DNA of 64,000 bases from contig CM020620.1 of the NCBI GenBank assembly GCA_009829735.1, positions 3,836,299-3,900,298 of the forward strand, in the 5' to 3' direction. How positions within the stretch are numbered: position 1 is the first letter of the stretch; each line of letters starts with the position of its first letter. Shown piece by piece: positions 53,601 through 63,024 of the stretch. The position numbers were made by a program, and so were the translations under genes. This stretch comes from Pyropia yezoensis. Its lineage: Eukaryota; Rhodophyta; Bangiophyceae; Bangiales; Bangiaceae. The notes under the pieces are model-generated. The model was given only the letters and a program-made list of their open reading frames with translations. It was not told the origin of the DNA and made no database searches.

Positions 53601-54664
53601 AGGAGGGCAACCAGTACCTCCTGGTCATCTGTGACCGCTTCACGAAACTTACGCGAGCGATCCCACTGGCAGAGATCACGGCCATGTCGGTCGTGTCAGC
53701 CTTCCTAGATCACTGGGTTGCCGCGTATGGCATTCCGGATAGTACACTATCGGACAATGGACCGCAATTTGCGTCTGTACTGTTTCAAGGAGTGCTGGAT
53801 ATGTTGGGGGTTAAGGCAAACTATGCCACCCCCTACCACCCACAAACTAATGGGCAGGTGGAGCGCTTCAACAAAACTATTGTTAGGCAGCTGCGCCATT
53901 ATGTGAGTGAGCACGTGAAGACGTGGGACCAATACATTTCTATTCTGACCACTGCCTACAATTCGCAGGTTCACTCATCTACCGGGGAAGTACCCCTCGC
54001 TTTTGTGACCCCCCGTCGCGTGCGGTCTATTGCCGTGCGGCGGCCGCTCCCAACTAGGGAGGATGGTGGCAGTACGCCCACTCCTACTGAGAGTAAGGCG
54101 GAGTTCGCTGCTAGGCTTGAAAACCTCATCCCTAAAGTCAGGGCTGAGATGGACAAAGCACAAAAGCGCTACAAGCGTACCTTTGACAAAAAGGTGCGCA
54201 ACGCCAAGCATGTCCCCGAGCAGGGTGACTGGGTATTGGTCCACTCACACACCCCAACTGGGGGTAAGTTGGTGTTCCAGACGAAGGGGCCGTACCAGGT
54301 CCTTCGTACTGATGGGCGGCGCTTCACCATCGAAAGTGACGATGGGGTCCGCACAGTGAACGGACAGGACGTGGTCAAAGTTGCACCACCGCCTGCAGGC
54401 GACCCAGCTTGGGCGCGTGCTTTGAAAACGTGGCGCCTGCCCTCGCTGCCTGCAGCCAAACAGGGCCCGCAGGAGTACGTGTTCGACAAGTTCATCGACC
54501 ACGGCTGGGATGAGGATACTGACCGCCTCATGTTGAGGGTGCGTTGGTTTGGCTACAAAGCCAAGGATGATACGTGGGAGTATGTGGAGGACCTTCCTGC
54601 TGAGAAGGTCCGGGCGTACTGTGCCCGGAACGAGATAGACCCTAACAGCCCTCCCTCAACGTGA
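50681..54664 (+). CDS. pol: intact Pol of family A, right copy (1327 residues)
   Basis: It reads as the same protein as 42862-46845: protease DTGSGAS, RT with YLDD, RNase H, HHCC/DDE integrase and a chromodomain-like tail. The overlap with gag as ATGA is retained. Its presence twice may reflect one gene assembled twice. The antisense ORF ends 111 bp downstream in the opposite orientation. Confidence 0.95.
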   Translation: MTVGAGRPKLTTAASAKWAKRTNQPCRILRRPKGVRPPRVGLPKNVNPRRVIAVLTGENFQVAGRVQLAPGRACCVRIVLDTGSGASLIRKSLLPKGMRLQRWKSKADHLIDINGGVLPIVGAVTLPTRLGTHEVDVTYGVVENISVPLLLGTPYVVTQVPLICGPEYWVKLMNGETIPILGKGKSVAPVTVSQSKPVCSVREGFTATLRLARKVMLPPNSVAHVDVVTDYAGNGLVHPNPRLARKHQVHVALGTMDSKAGVPWRIQVMNLSSSPKFFKSGAKFGYIDQHEGPVVAVTLSAGASSDPKSGKEKHQAKSAASPRPQVNMEGVPPRLRVQVERLLDQYHKLWDGQLGLMRATQHRIELKPGAPPIRQQPYRGGPRSRALVKEQVARMEALDVIEASNAEWASPVVIVPKVDGTPRFCIDYRKLNESTVKDSYPLPRMDDCLDSLGEANVFSTLDCNAGYWQIPIAPEDRHKTTFTCHCGTYQCKRLPFGLCNAPATFQRAMDMILAGVRWQICLVYLDDIIVFSRSPEEHIGHLGQVFKLLADAGVSLKASKCHLFTQEVEYLGHVVRPGRLSVNEKNLRAIRKAQYPRTQTQMRSFLGMCNVYRRFTKGFAKVAKPLNELVSSTLPKNLPPPSRVEQESFETLRDLLLKPPILAIPRLGGHYILDVDASYDQLGCVLLQQQPDKEYLPVGYFSKGLNSAEKNYGVTELEGLAVVWAVTSLRHYLEGEKFLIRCDHRALQFIFKTDCTNTRLNRWRVRLAPFNFDIEYRPGRQHALADGLSRVPTEGLDTTPVDEDIPIVGVVTRSGQALNPEAPGNKKYLPLSLDEVVKAQAKDPFCKSQRDTLDTVAETRFFLGDDGLLMRRGVFQGTEQLVVPASLKDSILEREHNAPTGGHLGSSKLYQTLRTRYYWPSMVVDIYSWVAACTSCAQNRLMERRPTTAMLLFPAKEPFAALAMDILGPLPVTEEGNQYLLVICDRFTKLTRAIPLAEITAMSVVSAFLDHWVAAYGIPDSTLSDNGPQFASVLFQGVLDMLGVKANYATPYHPQTNGQVERFNKTIVRQLRHYVSEHVKTWDQYISILTTAYNSQVHSSTGEVPLAFVTPRRVRSIAVRRPLPTREDGGSTPTPTESKAEFAARLENLIPKVRAEMDKAQKRYKRTFDKKVRNAKHVPEQGDWVLVHSHTPTGGKLVFQTKGPYQVLRTDGRRFTIESDDGVRTVNGQDVVKVAPPPAGDPAWARALKTWRLPSLPAAKQGPQEYVFDKFIDHGWDEDTDRLMLRVRWFGYKAKDDTWEYVEDLPAEKVRAYCARNEIDPNSPPST

Positions 54665-54775
54665 GGGAAGGCCGAGCAACAGTGCCAAGAGAGTGCTTCA
54701 AGTCGAAGTGGTACGCAGAGTGGCTTTAAACTACAGCCCTAACCCTCACACTCTCACAACAAAGGCAGCTGCCAA

Positions 54776-56719
54776 CTAGGCACGCATGCTAGACTCTCCC
54801 ACTCCACGGCCCTCGCCCTCACGTGGAGGCGAGCGGCGAGACCCACGCCGATAACGGTCTCCACTCGTTGGAAGGGGCGGCGGCTCCAAGTCGGAACCGT
54901 CGCGCCCTTCACGGTCGCGCAAGTGGCGCCGACCGTGGCTACTCTTCTGCCTGGTCTTGCGCGCAAGTTTGCGACGCAGACGCTGGACAGACTCCGTCTC
55001 CGATGGGGTAGAGGACTCCGAGACGGAGTAAGACAACTCGTCTTCCGACACGGAGGGAGAGCGCCGCGAGTGACGGCGACGACGGCGAGGAGGCGAGTAT
55101 GCCCGGCTCGCACGACGCTTGCCACGCCCAAGTGGGGCTGGCTGGGGCATAATAGCCCCAATGCGAGCCAACTCGGCTGTCATGAACTCCGCCACCGACT
55201 CGCAACTCGCGGTCGCCACTGCAGTACGAACGCGCTCCTCAAGTTGAGGAGTCTCGGAACTTTGGAGGGTTGCGGTCGACGCGGCCAACCAGGAAATGGT
55301 GCGCACCAACGTGGTGATCATCATCTCTGAGGTTAGAGGCGTGGGCGGTAACACCAACTTGGGGTATACCGTCAGGAGGGTGGCCCCCAAGTTGGGAGAC
55401 ACCGGTGTGGATGACTCCACGGCCACGCTGATCGGGATGTTCCCGTGAGGCTGGAAAGGAACAGGAGGAAGCGGAGGGGCACGCCGAGGTGGCGGTACCC
55501 GGGTGTAACTGCGACCCCGACTTGGGGCCCCCGCAGTAGGTTGAGTCATATGGTCATCATATGAGGGCACAGCCATAACTATGGGCTTATCCGGGGGTGG
55601 CGCAGTGTGACGATCCACCCCCGGGGCATACGGGTAGTCCCCGATGCCCAACCCCTCTCGTAGGACCACACGGCCGTCGTGAAGTTCACGAGCGACCCAC
55701 ACGAACTGGCGAAGTGCGCCATCGTCCTTGGGCCCACGAGTGGGGCGGCGCAACTTGTGCTCAATGCTCTCCCACTCGATAAACTTGTGGAGGCGGAGCA
55801 TCTCCTCAAGTAGAGTGAGTTGTCCTGACGAGCACCCCTCAGCAACTAGCTGAGGGGTGAGCTGTTCCAAACCTTGGAGGAGCCGGAGGGGGAGATGCCA
55901 GAGCATCCCCCGCCGCTGAACACAGGACACCCAGGTCGACATGACCTCGAGGAGCCACTGGGTGGCCAACATGGCCCACACCAGATGATCAGGGCCAGCC
56001 GTCAACATGACGGAGCCGAAGTGGTCAAGCAACCGTGGCAACAATGCCGGGAACCCGTAGGGGACCTCAACTTGAGGCCACCACTCGGGCTTCTTCGGGT
56101 AGTATTGCTCCTTACTGGCAGCAGACTGCTGAGGAAACTCAAGTTGAGCCGAGGTCACCAAGTAGGGACCTCGCCGGAAGTCCTTCTCCATCCGCACATC
56201 AAAGTGATGAGTGTGCGGATCGGCCTCGTGAAGGTACGGGGGGCGAGTTGCCACAGCGTCCCAAGTGAAGGTCGGCAAGTCGCCGGGACCCGGGATAGTT
56301 CCCCCGCGGTCCACCATGGCCTTGGCCCGCTGCACGTCCTCGACCTCCTCGTCGTCCAGGAAGGCAAACTGGTCCGTCCTGAAGCCGGCAGGGAACCCGA
56401 CCCTACGGGGATACTCCTCCCTTAGGCGGTCCCATACCCGACCCATCGCTGCGCCGAGTCGGCCACAGCGAAGAACAGTCAACCCCTCCTCATACAGAGG
56501 CCAAGCGGGGTAAAACCACCGCCCCAAGGCCTCACGCGGGACAACTTGTCCCGCCTCCGGGGGAGATCCTGCCGTCAACCCAAAGCCGGGTGACGCGGGA
56601 GTCCCACCCCCCGGAGCGATCGCGGAGCCCCCGCCGGAAGTCCCGGCAGGCGCTGCACCGTAGGAGGTGTCCTCCATACGCTCATCGAGAGAGTCCGTCT
56701 CCACTCCCGGAGTCGCCAT
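54776..56719 (-). CDS. antisense accessory ORF of family A (complete copy)
   Basis: The 647-codon frame opens at ATG 56717-56719 (GCCATGGC context on the plus strand) and ends 111 bp from the pol stop. The open frame without ATG reaches 56890. The protein has a Gly/Ser/Pro-rich N-terminus, a central globular-looking part (GRWFYPAWPLYEEGLTVLR, VWDRLREEYPRRVGFPAG, WVSCVQRRGMLWHLPLRLLQ) and an Arg/Ser-rich tail with alternating acidic Ser patches (VSEDELSYSVSESSTPSETE). It matches no family I know. Transcription would have to start in or near the 3' LTR and run against gag-pol. Possible roles are regulation, assembly or a captured gene. Antisense ORFs are known in some plant Ty3/gypsy elements, but I see no shared motif. 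Confidence 0.65.
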   Translation of the reverse strand: MATPGVETDSLDERMEDTSYGAAPAGTSGGGSAIAPGGGTPASPGFGLTAGSPPEAGQVVPREALGRWFYPAWPLYEEGLTVLRCGRLGAAMGRVWDRLREEYPRRVGFPAGFRTDQFAFLDDEEVEDVQRAKAMVDRGGTIPGPGDLPTFTWDAVATRPPYLHEADPHTHHFDVRMEKDFRRGPYLVTSAQLEFPQQSAASKEQYYPKKPEWWPQVEVPYGFPALLPRLLDHFGSVMLTAGPDHLVWAMLATQWLLEVMSTWVSCVQRRGMLWHLPLRLLQGLEQLTPQLVAEGCSSGQLTLLEEMLRLHKFIEWESIEHKLRRPTRGPKDDGALRQFVWVARELHDGRVVLREGLGIGDYPYAPGVDRHTAPPPDKPIVMAVPSYDDHMTQPTAGAPSRGRSYTRVPPPRRAPPLPPVPFQPHGNIPISVAVESSTPVSPNLGATLLTVYPKLVLPPTPLTSEMMITTLVRTISWLAASTATLQSSETPQLEERVRTAVATASCESVAEFMTAELARIGAIMPQPAPLGRGKRRASRAYSPPRRRRRHSRRSPSVSEDELSYSVSESSTPSETESVQRLRRKLARKTRQKSSHGRRHLRDREGRDGSDLEPPPLPTSGDRYRRGSRRSPPREGEGRGVGESSMRA

Positions 56720-57047
56720 GGCTCTCCCCAAGTTGGGGAGAGACGTCCTGGCTATCGCGGCACGAGACCCGCCTCGAGTTGAGGGGGACTCGGATCGTGG
56801 GTAAACGGGTGGCCTCCCCAGCGTGGGGTGGCCCCGTGTAAGGTGAAGGAGAAGTGGTGGTGGTGGTGAGGTGTGAACCGAGGAGAGCAAGCTGCCAAGT
56901 GGGCAAGCTTGAGGAGAGGGGCGGCCAACGTGACCGCCTCCACATCCGCGTTACGTACTCAAGGGGGGACAGCAAGTCGCGTCCCCCCCAACGCCGAGAC
57001 GTGCGTTTACGCACCCCCTCACAGGGCCGACCGGGTCGGTCGGAACT

Positions 57048-57060
57048 GAGGAGAGGGGAG
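57048..57060 (+). other. polypurine tract of A2
   Basis: GAGGAGAGGGGAG immediately before the 3' LTR, identical to A1. Confidence 0.87.
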
Positions 57061-57528
57061 TGTGGCAGTATTGACCCCCAGGTAGGGGGCAACACGTGCC
57101 ATGCAAGGGGCGGCAGGCCACTAGCCTGATCCGTTCCTCCCCCTGCATTTGGGTCCATATTCCCTAAGTTCGGGATAGTTAGCTTAGTAGTAAATCCAAC
57201 TTGGATTTGAGGGTTTTCTGCATTTATCGTCTTGAATTTTCGTGTGGCCCGGTGGGCAGGTGCTGGGGTGGGAGATTCTGAGTGGCGAGATTCTGAGTGG
57301 ACCCTGGGGGGATAAGGGGAGGGACAGCGGGGCTTGGCCCTGCGTCCCCGTCCCGACGAAGAAACTGTTGGACCACACACCATCTTCTTGTTTGTCCGTG
57401 GGGGGATTGCCCCACAACAGGGATAGAGTGTGTGCGACTTGCACTTCTTCCGGTTCCCCCGACACGGGAGGCAGCCCTCGCACACCGCCCCAACTTGGGT
57501 ACTGTGTGTGCGAGTGGTTTTTGCCACA
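57061..57528 (+). repeat. 3' LTR of A2
   Basis: 468 bp, TGTGGCAG...TGCCACA, apparently identical to 40332-40799 and followed by the target duplication GGGAG. Confidence 0.95.
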
Positions 57529-57533
57529 GGGAG

Positions 57534-57811
57534 GACCCCAAGGAAGATCTCGGAGATGTGGGAAAGGAGTTTGTCTGCAGCAGTAGTGGTGTACACGATT
57601 TGGATAAGTGCTGCGCTAGTTGCTGCAACGATCCAAATGATGTACAGCACTACTTCGAGAAGCACAAGAAATTCGGTTGAAATCACACAAACGGATTATT
57701 CAGAAGCGTCCGTGCACAGGCCCGAGTCGGGTCGTGTCGGATTTCCAAGCGGGGGGATCAATGGGGGAAAATCGGGCTCCTAGGCCAGATCCAGGGGCGT
57801 GTCAACAGGTG
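57534..57811 (-). other. family B leader between the zinc-finger ORF and the A2 insertion
   Basis: Minus-strand element DNA with no supported coding frame. Together with 40264-40326 it forms the stretch between the zinc-finger stop and the gag ATG. Confidence 0.5.
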
Positions 57812-58597
57812 TCAATCGGTGCGGCGCGCCAGCGTGCGGTGATGATACTTGCCACGTGTGTGCCGCTCGAAATGTTCCACCGACTCAAATTCGCGACCGC
57901 AGGGTTCGCAACGGGGAAGGGTGTCCGGGCGGTTAATTACGTATCGGTGGCGACGGGATCCGCGGTGATCACGCAGCACAGTGAGGCTGTTGCACCGCAC
58001 ACCGCACGGATTGCAAAGGAATTTCCGTGGCGCCCCACGGTGGCTCTTGGCAATTCGGCGTTTCTCACGCTGCTCAACCGCGCGCGCGGTGGTTGGCTTG
58101 ATGTGACCAATCACCGGTGGCGGCGGGGCGGTGTAACGGCGCCCCGATTCTTGGGGGGGCAGTAACAGGCGACGGTTGACGCGGGCTGCCGTGTCCTTGG
58201 TGGCAGGGCCCTTGCCCTTGCCCGAGAGGGGGGGCTTGGGTGCGGCCCGGCCCGCCGAGGCGAGGCGGACTGGGACCGCCGGGGTAGGAATCGAGTGGGC
58301 GCCCGCCGGGGGGTTGTGTGCCCTCGGGCGGGCGTGTGCCTGCGGGAAGCGGCGTGCCGACGGGGGGCCGCGTGCCGACGGGGGGCCGCGTGCCGACGGA
58401 CCGTGGGCCGTGAAGGCGCCACGGGTCGTCGGGGGTGCGCGGACCGTCGGGGGTGCGCGGATCGTCGAGGGTGTGCGCACCGGGGGGGTGCCACGGGACG
58501 TGGACCCGGTATCGCGCGCCGAGGCCGCCGAGGATGTCGGGCCGGCCGCCAGTGCTGAGGAAGAGTATTCCGAATCTGATGTGGATCTCACTGGGAT
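57812..58597 (-). CDS. zinc-finger ORF in the 5' region of chromovirus B, no ATG
   Basis: The open frame of about 260 codons lies between the PBS and gag on the element's coding strand. The N-terminal 150 residues are Pro/Arg/Thr/Ala-rich with short tandem repeats (PPSARGPPSAR). The C-terminal 100 residues are more ordered and hold two fingers of U1/matrin type: C-x2-C-x12-H-x5-H in FLCNPCGVRCNSLTVLRDHR and again in RCEPCGREFESVEHFERH. Such fingers usually bind double-stranded RNA or DNA. No ATG occurs in the frame. A CCCAG just upstream (about 58590-58600) after a T-rich stretch could be a 3' splice site, so expression may need splicing. Higher GC than the gag-pol part suggests a captured host segment. 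Confidence 0.5.
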   Translation of the reverse strand: MPVRSTSDSEYSSSALAAGPTSSAASARDTGSTSRGTPPVRTPSTIRAPPTVRAPPTTRGAFTAHGPSARGPPSARGPPSARRFPQAHARPRAHNPPAGAHSIPTPAVPVRLASAGRAAPKPPLSGKGKGPATKDTAARVNRRLLLPPQESGRRYTAPPPPVIGHIKPTTARAVEQREKRRIAKSHRGAPRKFLCNPCGVRCNSLTVLRDHRGSRRHRYVINRPDTLPRCEPCGREFESVEHFERHTRGKYHHRTLARRTD

Positions 58598-58813
58598 TCA
58601 ACAATCGGTTGACCAAAAGAAAAATTCCGTGAAAAGAAAACCACAAGGGTTGTGTCAGGAAATTGTTCGTTCGGTGTGATTCGTGGAACCCGCTACGTTC
58701 GTATTACAATGCCCGTGGCAAGCCGAACGTAGGGGGCAACACGACTGCACAATCGCAGGGAGAGCCAAATCAAAAACGGAATCGCAAGTCACCGCCAGGT
58801 AGAAAAGCCAAAC

Positions 58814-58828
58814 TATCTGAAGCTACCA
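58814..58828 (-). other. primer-binding site of family B
   Basis: Minus-strand TGGTAGCTTCAGATA begins two bases inside the 5' LTR and starts with TGG. It differs from the family A primer site. Confidence 0.72.
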
Positions 58829-58830
58829 CA

Positions 58831-59676
58831 TGTGAGGAACCACCCACACTTGGGCAGCCCTCAACGTACTCGTGATGGTGTCAGCGACCCGTGCCAGCCA
58901 ATAGGGCGACAGGGTGCGGGGAAGAGGATGGAGGCGGTGACGGTGGTGGGTCTGGGGAAGAGGACGGCGCGACGTCGGTGGTGATCGAGAGGGTTCAAAG
59001 GGTGAAGGTCGTCTTTGGTCTGTGTCTGTGGTTGCCCACCGGTCTCCCCCGGTGGCGCCGACACCCACGCACTATATACTCGCGTCGGGGCACCCGAGGT
59101 GCCCCAAAGCATGCATTTCCCCGTCGCTCCACCGGTAGGCACAAAACGGCCCAAAAACAAAGCATGGCTCTCAGAACAAAGCATGGGCGGGCGTGCGCAC
59201 TAAAGGAGTGCAGCCCCAGTTTGCCCCAAACGAAGGGGTCCGGCGTGCGGCGCCTAGGGCGCCGCCCCAGCCGGCTCCAGACGCCAGTCGGCCCGAAGGT
59301 CCGAGAGGCGTGTAAGCACGATTCGATCGAGTCGGCCGAATCGGCCAGCCGGCTAGCCAGTCACATCGCTGCAATGCTGCAGCGAGGACATTTTAACGGA
59401 CTCGCCAGCTGTGGCTGATGTGGCTCGTCATGGGTGCTGACGGTGGCGCCTTTCGACAGGCCATGATGGGCTGTCGATGGCTGCTGTCGTGCGGCCGGCA
59501 GACACCGTGAGACAGCGGCTGACTCATCTTGCGTCTGGAAGGTACACCGCGTCATGCCCCACAATACAAGGAGTTGATCCATGTTGCCAGGAGTTGATTC
59601 GGCAGGATCTGTAAGGAGAGATCCCAGATATTATCCCTTAAGTATTAGGCATGGGATTAGGGGGGAAATCCTTACA
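58831..59676 (-). repeat. 5' LTR of family B
   Basis: 846 bp, on the minus strand TGTAAGG...CCTCACA. TATATA at 59073-59078 is the likely promoter core. Differences from the 3' LTR include the terminal region, CCTTCC versus CCACC near 59037, and TATATA versus AGATAT near 59628. Confidence 0.92.
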
Positions 59677-60129
59677 TGTCTCCCGTGAGAACCGGCCCAG
59701 ACGGTCAGCAAAGAGAAGCAGATGGTGGACACACTACAGGACGCGAGTGTCCAGTACGCTCACTGTCGTCAGCCCACGCTCCATCGCGCCCAGGCTCAGC
59801 GTTTCGCGGGGGTCCACAAACCCATCATGCGCGGCCTGCAGCGCAATAAGCCCCCGGTCCGCGGGGGACTTGGGGACCGCCGCCTTCGGTTTGAGCCGCT
59901 TGGCGGCCACCCGCCGCTCGGCCATGGCGTCCTCCCGCTCCTGCTCCGTCAGTGGTCGAGGGCCGTCAACAAAGGACCAGAGCGGAGTCGACAAGCCAAA
60001 TCGGGCGCGTTTTGGCCTCAAGCCAGTTGGGATGGCCGCGGACCAGGTGCGCAGGACTTTGATGGTGTTCCTGAAGCTTTCCAGCCCGTCCTGCCCATTC
60101 CAAAATCGCGCCGATCCCTAAGGCCAGTG

Positions 60130-63024
60130 GCGTCTCGTGGCTCACCGTCGCGCAGTCCACAACAGCCCCGGCGGTAAACAGCGCCGCAGCCACCTCTTCG
60201 TGACCCTGTCGCGCAGCCCTATGCAGCGGTGTCCACCCGTACATGGCAATTCCGTCCTTGGCCGCACCCGCCGCCAGCAGCCGCTCGACGTCTTTTGCAT
60301 GGCTGTTTCAGGCCGCCGTGAGCAGTGCTGCCCAGCTGTCTTGGGCGGACGCGTCCACGGCCGCCCCGGCCTGCAGCAGCGTCGCCACTACCTCTGCGTG
60401 GCCGTTCGATGCCGCCCAGTGCAACGGTACCTACTCGTCCGTGGCGGTACCATCCTTTGTCGCCCCCGCCGCCAGCAGCGCCTTGAAAAACTTTGCATGG
60501 CCGTTTCTGGCCGCCCAGTCGAGTGGTGTCCAGCTTTCTTTGGCGGAACCATCCACGGCCACTTCGGCTTCCAGCACCGCCGCCACCACCTCTGCGTGGC
60601 TGTTCGATGCCGCTTCGTGCAGCACTGCATACCCGTCCGTGGCTGTTCCATCCTTGGCCGGCCCCGCCGCCAGCAGCGTCGCCACCACTTCTGCATGGCC
60701 CTTTCTGGCCCCCCCGGTGAAGCAGTGTCGAGCCGATTTTGGCGGACGCGTCCACGGCCGCTCCGGCCTCAAGCATCGCCACCACCACATCTGCATGGCA
60801 TTTTGAAGCCGTGCTGTGCAGCGGTGCCCACCCGTCCTCGGCGGCTCCATCCTTGGCCACCCTCGCCGTCAGCAGCGCCGCCACCACTTTTGCATGGTCC
60901 TTTCTGGCCTCCCAGTGCAGCGGAGTGCTGCCGTTCTTGGCAGACGCGTCCACGACCACTCCGGCCTCCAGCAGCGCCTCCACAACCTCTGCGTGGCTGT
61001 TCGATGCCGCCCTATACAGCAGTGCCCACCGGCTCGTGGCGGCTCCACTCTTGGCGGCCCTCGCCGCGAGCAGTGCCGCCACCGCTATTGCATGGCCCTT
61101 TCTGGCCGCTCAGCGCAACAGTGTCCAGCCGTATTTTGCGGACGCGTCTACGACCGCTTCGGCCTCCAGCACCTCCGCCACCACCTCTGCGTGGCTGTTC
61201 GATGCCGCCCTGTGCAGCGGTGCCCACCCGTCCGAGGCGGTTCCATCCCTGGCCGCCCCCGCCGCCAGCGGCACCGCCACCACTTTTGAAAAACCGCATT
61301 GGGCCGCCCCGTGCACCGTTGCCCACCCGTCCGTGGACATTCCATCCTTTGCGGCCCCCGCCGCCTGCAGCGCCGCGACCACTATCGCATGGCCCTTTCT
61401 GGCCGCTCAGTGCAGCGGTGTCCAGCTGTATTCGGTGGACGTGTTCACGGCCCCTCCAGCCTCCAGCAGCGCCACCACCACCTCTGCGTGGCCGTTCGAT
61501 GCCGTCCAGTGCAGCGTTACCCACCTGTCCATGGCGGTTCCATCCTTGGCCGCCCCCGCGGCCAGCAGCGCCGCCACCACTTTTGCATGGCTGTTTCTGC
61601 CCGCCCTGTGCAGCGGTGTCCATTCGACTTCGGCGGACGCGTCCACGACCGCTCCGGCTCCCAGCAGCGCCACCACCACCTCTGCGTGGCCGTTCGAAGC
61701 CGCCCGGTCAAGCGCTGCTCACCCGTCCTCGGCGGTTCCATCCTTGCCTGCCCCCGCCGCCAGCAGCGCCACCACCTCTTTTGCATGGCCCTTTCTGACC
61801 GCTCAGTAGAGTGGTGCCCAACTGTCCGTGGCGGTTCCATCCTTTGCCGCCCCCGCCGCCTGCAGCGCCGCCACCTCTATTGCATGACCCTTTCTGGCCG
61901 CTAAGTGCATCGGTGTCCAGCCGTATTTTGCGGACGCGTCCACGGCCGCTCGAGCCTTCAGCACCTCCGCCACCACCTCTGCGTGGCTGTTCGATGCCGC
62001 CCTGTGCAGCGAAGCCCACCCGCCCGTGGCGGTTCCATCCTTGGCTGCCCCCGCCGCCAGCAGCGCCGCCACCACTTTTGCATGGCCCTTCGTGGCCGCT
62101 CAGTAGAGCGGTGCCCACCTGTCCGGGGCGGTTCCATCCTTGGCTACCCCGGCCGCCTGCAGCGCCGCCACCACTTTTGCATCGCCCATTCTGGCCTCTC
62201 AGTGTAGCGCTGTTCAGCCGTCTTTAGCCGACGCGTGCATGGTGGCTCCGTTCTCCAGCACCGCCGCCACCATCTCTGCGTTGCCGTTCGATGCCGCCCT
62301 GTGCAGTAGTGCGCACCCGTTCGTGGCGGTTCCATCTTTGCCCGCCCGCGCCGCAAACACTGCTTCGACAAATTATGCATGGCTCTTGCTGGCCGCCCAG
62401 TGCAGCGGTGTCCAGCCGTCTTTGGCGGACGCGTCCACGGCCGCTTCTGTCTCCAGCGGCGACGCAACAACCTCTGCGTGGCCCACCGATGCCGCCCTGG
62501 GCAGCGGTGCCCACCCGTCCGTGGCAGTCCCATCCTTGGTCGTCCCCGCCGCCAGCAGCGCCTTGACAAACTTTGCATGGCCTTTGCTGGCAGCCCAATG
62601 CAGCGGTGTCCAGCTGTATTTGGCGGACCCGCCCACGGCCGCTCCGGCCTACATCAGCGCTGCAATCACCTCTGCGTGGCCAACCGATGCCGCCCCGTGC
62701 AGCGGTGCCCACCCGTCCGTGGCGGTTCCATGCTTGGCCACCCCTGCCGCCAGCAGCGCCTCCACAATATTTGCATGGCCGTTCCTGGCCGCCCAGTGCG
62801 GCGGTGTCGGGCTGTCTTTGGCGGACGCGTCCATTGCCGCTTCTGTCTGCAGCAGCGAAGCCACAACCTCTGCGTCGCCGTGTGATGCCGCCCTGTGCAG
62901 CGGTGCGCACCCGTCCTCGGCGGCTCCATCCTTGGTCGCCCCCGCCGCCAGCAGCGCCTCAACAAGCTTTGCATGGCCTCTGCCGGCCGCCCAGTGCAGC
63001 GGTGTTCAGCCGTCTTCGGCGGAC
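60130..63024 (-). repeat. 99-bp ankyrin array with 198-bp higher-order units
   Basis: The marker GCGGACGCGTCCACGG (and close variants) recurs at about 60346, 60541, 60741, 60939, 61138, 61435, 61634, 61931, 62227, 62424, 62622 and 62819. Spacing is mostly 198 bp, sometimes 297 bp. Two or three ankyrin repeats therefore form the amplified unit. Confidence 0.85.

Larger units (their letters stand above)
40332..57528 (+). mobile_element. Ty3/gypsy family A insertion A2, shown as two copies around a gap
   Basis: The left LTR (40332-40799) and right LTR (57061-57528) are both 468 bp and appear identical. The outer flanks are the same 5 bp, GGGAG (40327-40331 and 57529-57533). Between them are two near-identical internal copies (40800-47707 and 48623-57060) separated by 500 N and a partial LTR. 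One insertion of about 9.4 kb, or a real tandem sharing a middle LTR, would both fit. Identical LTRs and open gag and pol indicate a very recent, possibly mobile element. It lies in the leader of family B. Confidence 0.92.
35022..59676 (-). mobile_element. Ty3/gypsy chromovirus family B, minus strand, split by family A
   Basis: Both LTRs (35022-35868 and 58831-59676) are flanked outside by the same 5 bp, TGTCT (35017-35021 and 59677-59681), so they belong to one insertion although 24.7 kb apart. Minus-strand order is 5' LTR, PBS, zinc-finger ORF, [family A insertion 40332-57528], gag, pol ending in a chromodomain, PPT and 3' LTR. The two LTRs differ at about eight positions in 846 bp, so the insertion is fairly young but older than A2. 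Three nonsense changes interrupt gag and pol. Without the insert the element is about 7.5 kb. Confidence 0.92.

Noticed and set aside
60219..62910. Long alternative-frame ORFs in the ankyrin region on both strands (for example 60137-61798 plus)
   Set aside because: They are shadows of the repeated ankyrin DNA and give Arg/Pro or Cys-rich repeats without the ankyrin pattern.
60130..63024. CRISPR-like or satellite array
   Set aside because: The periodicity is 99/198 bp and the minus strand translates to ankyrin repeats. There are no short repeats with unique spacers.
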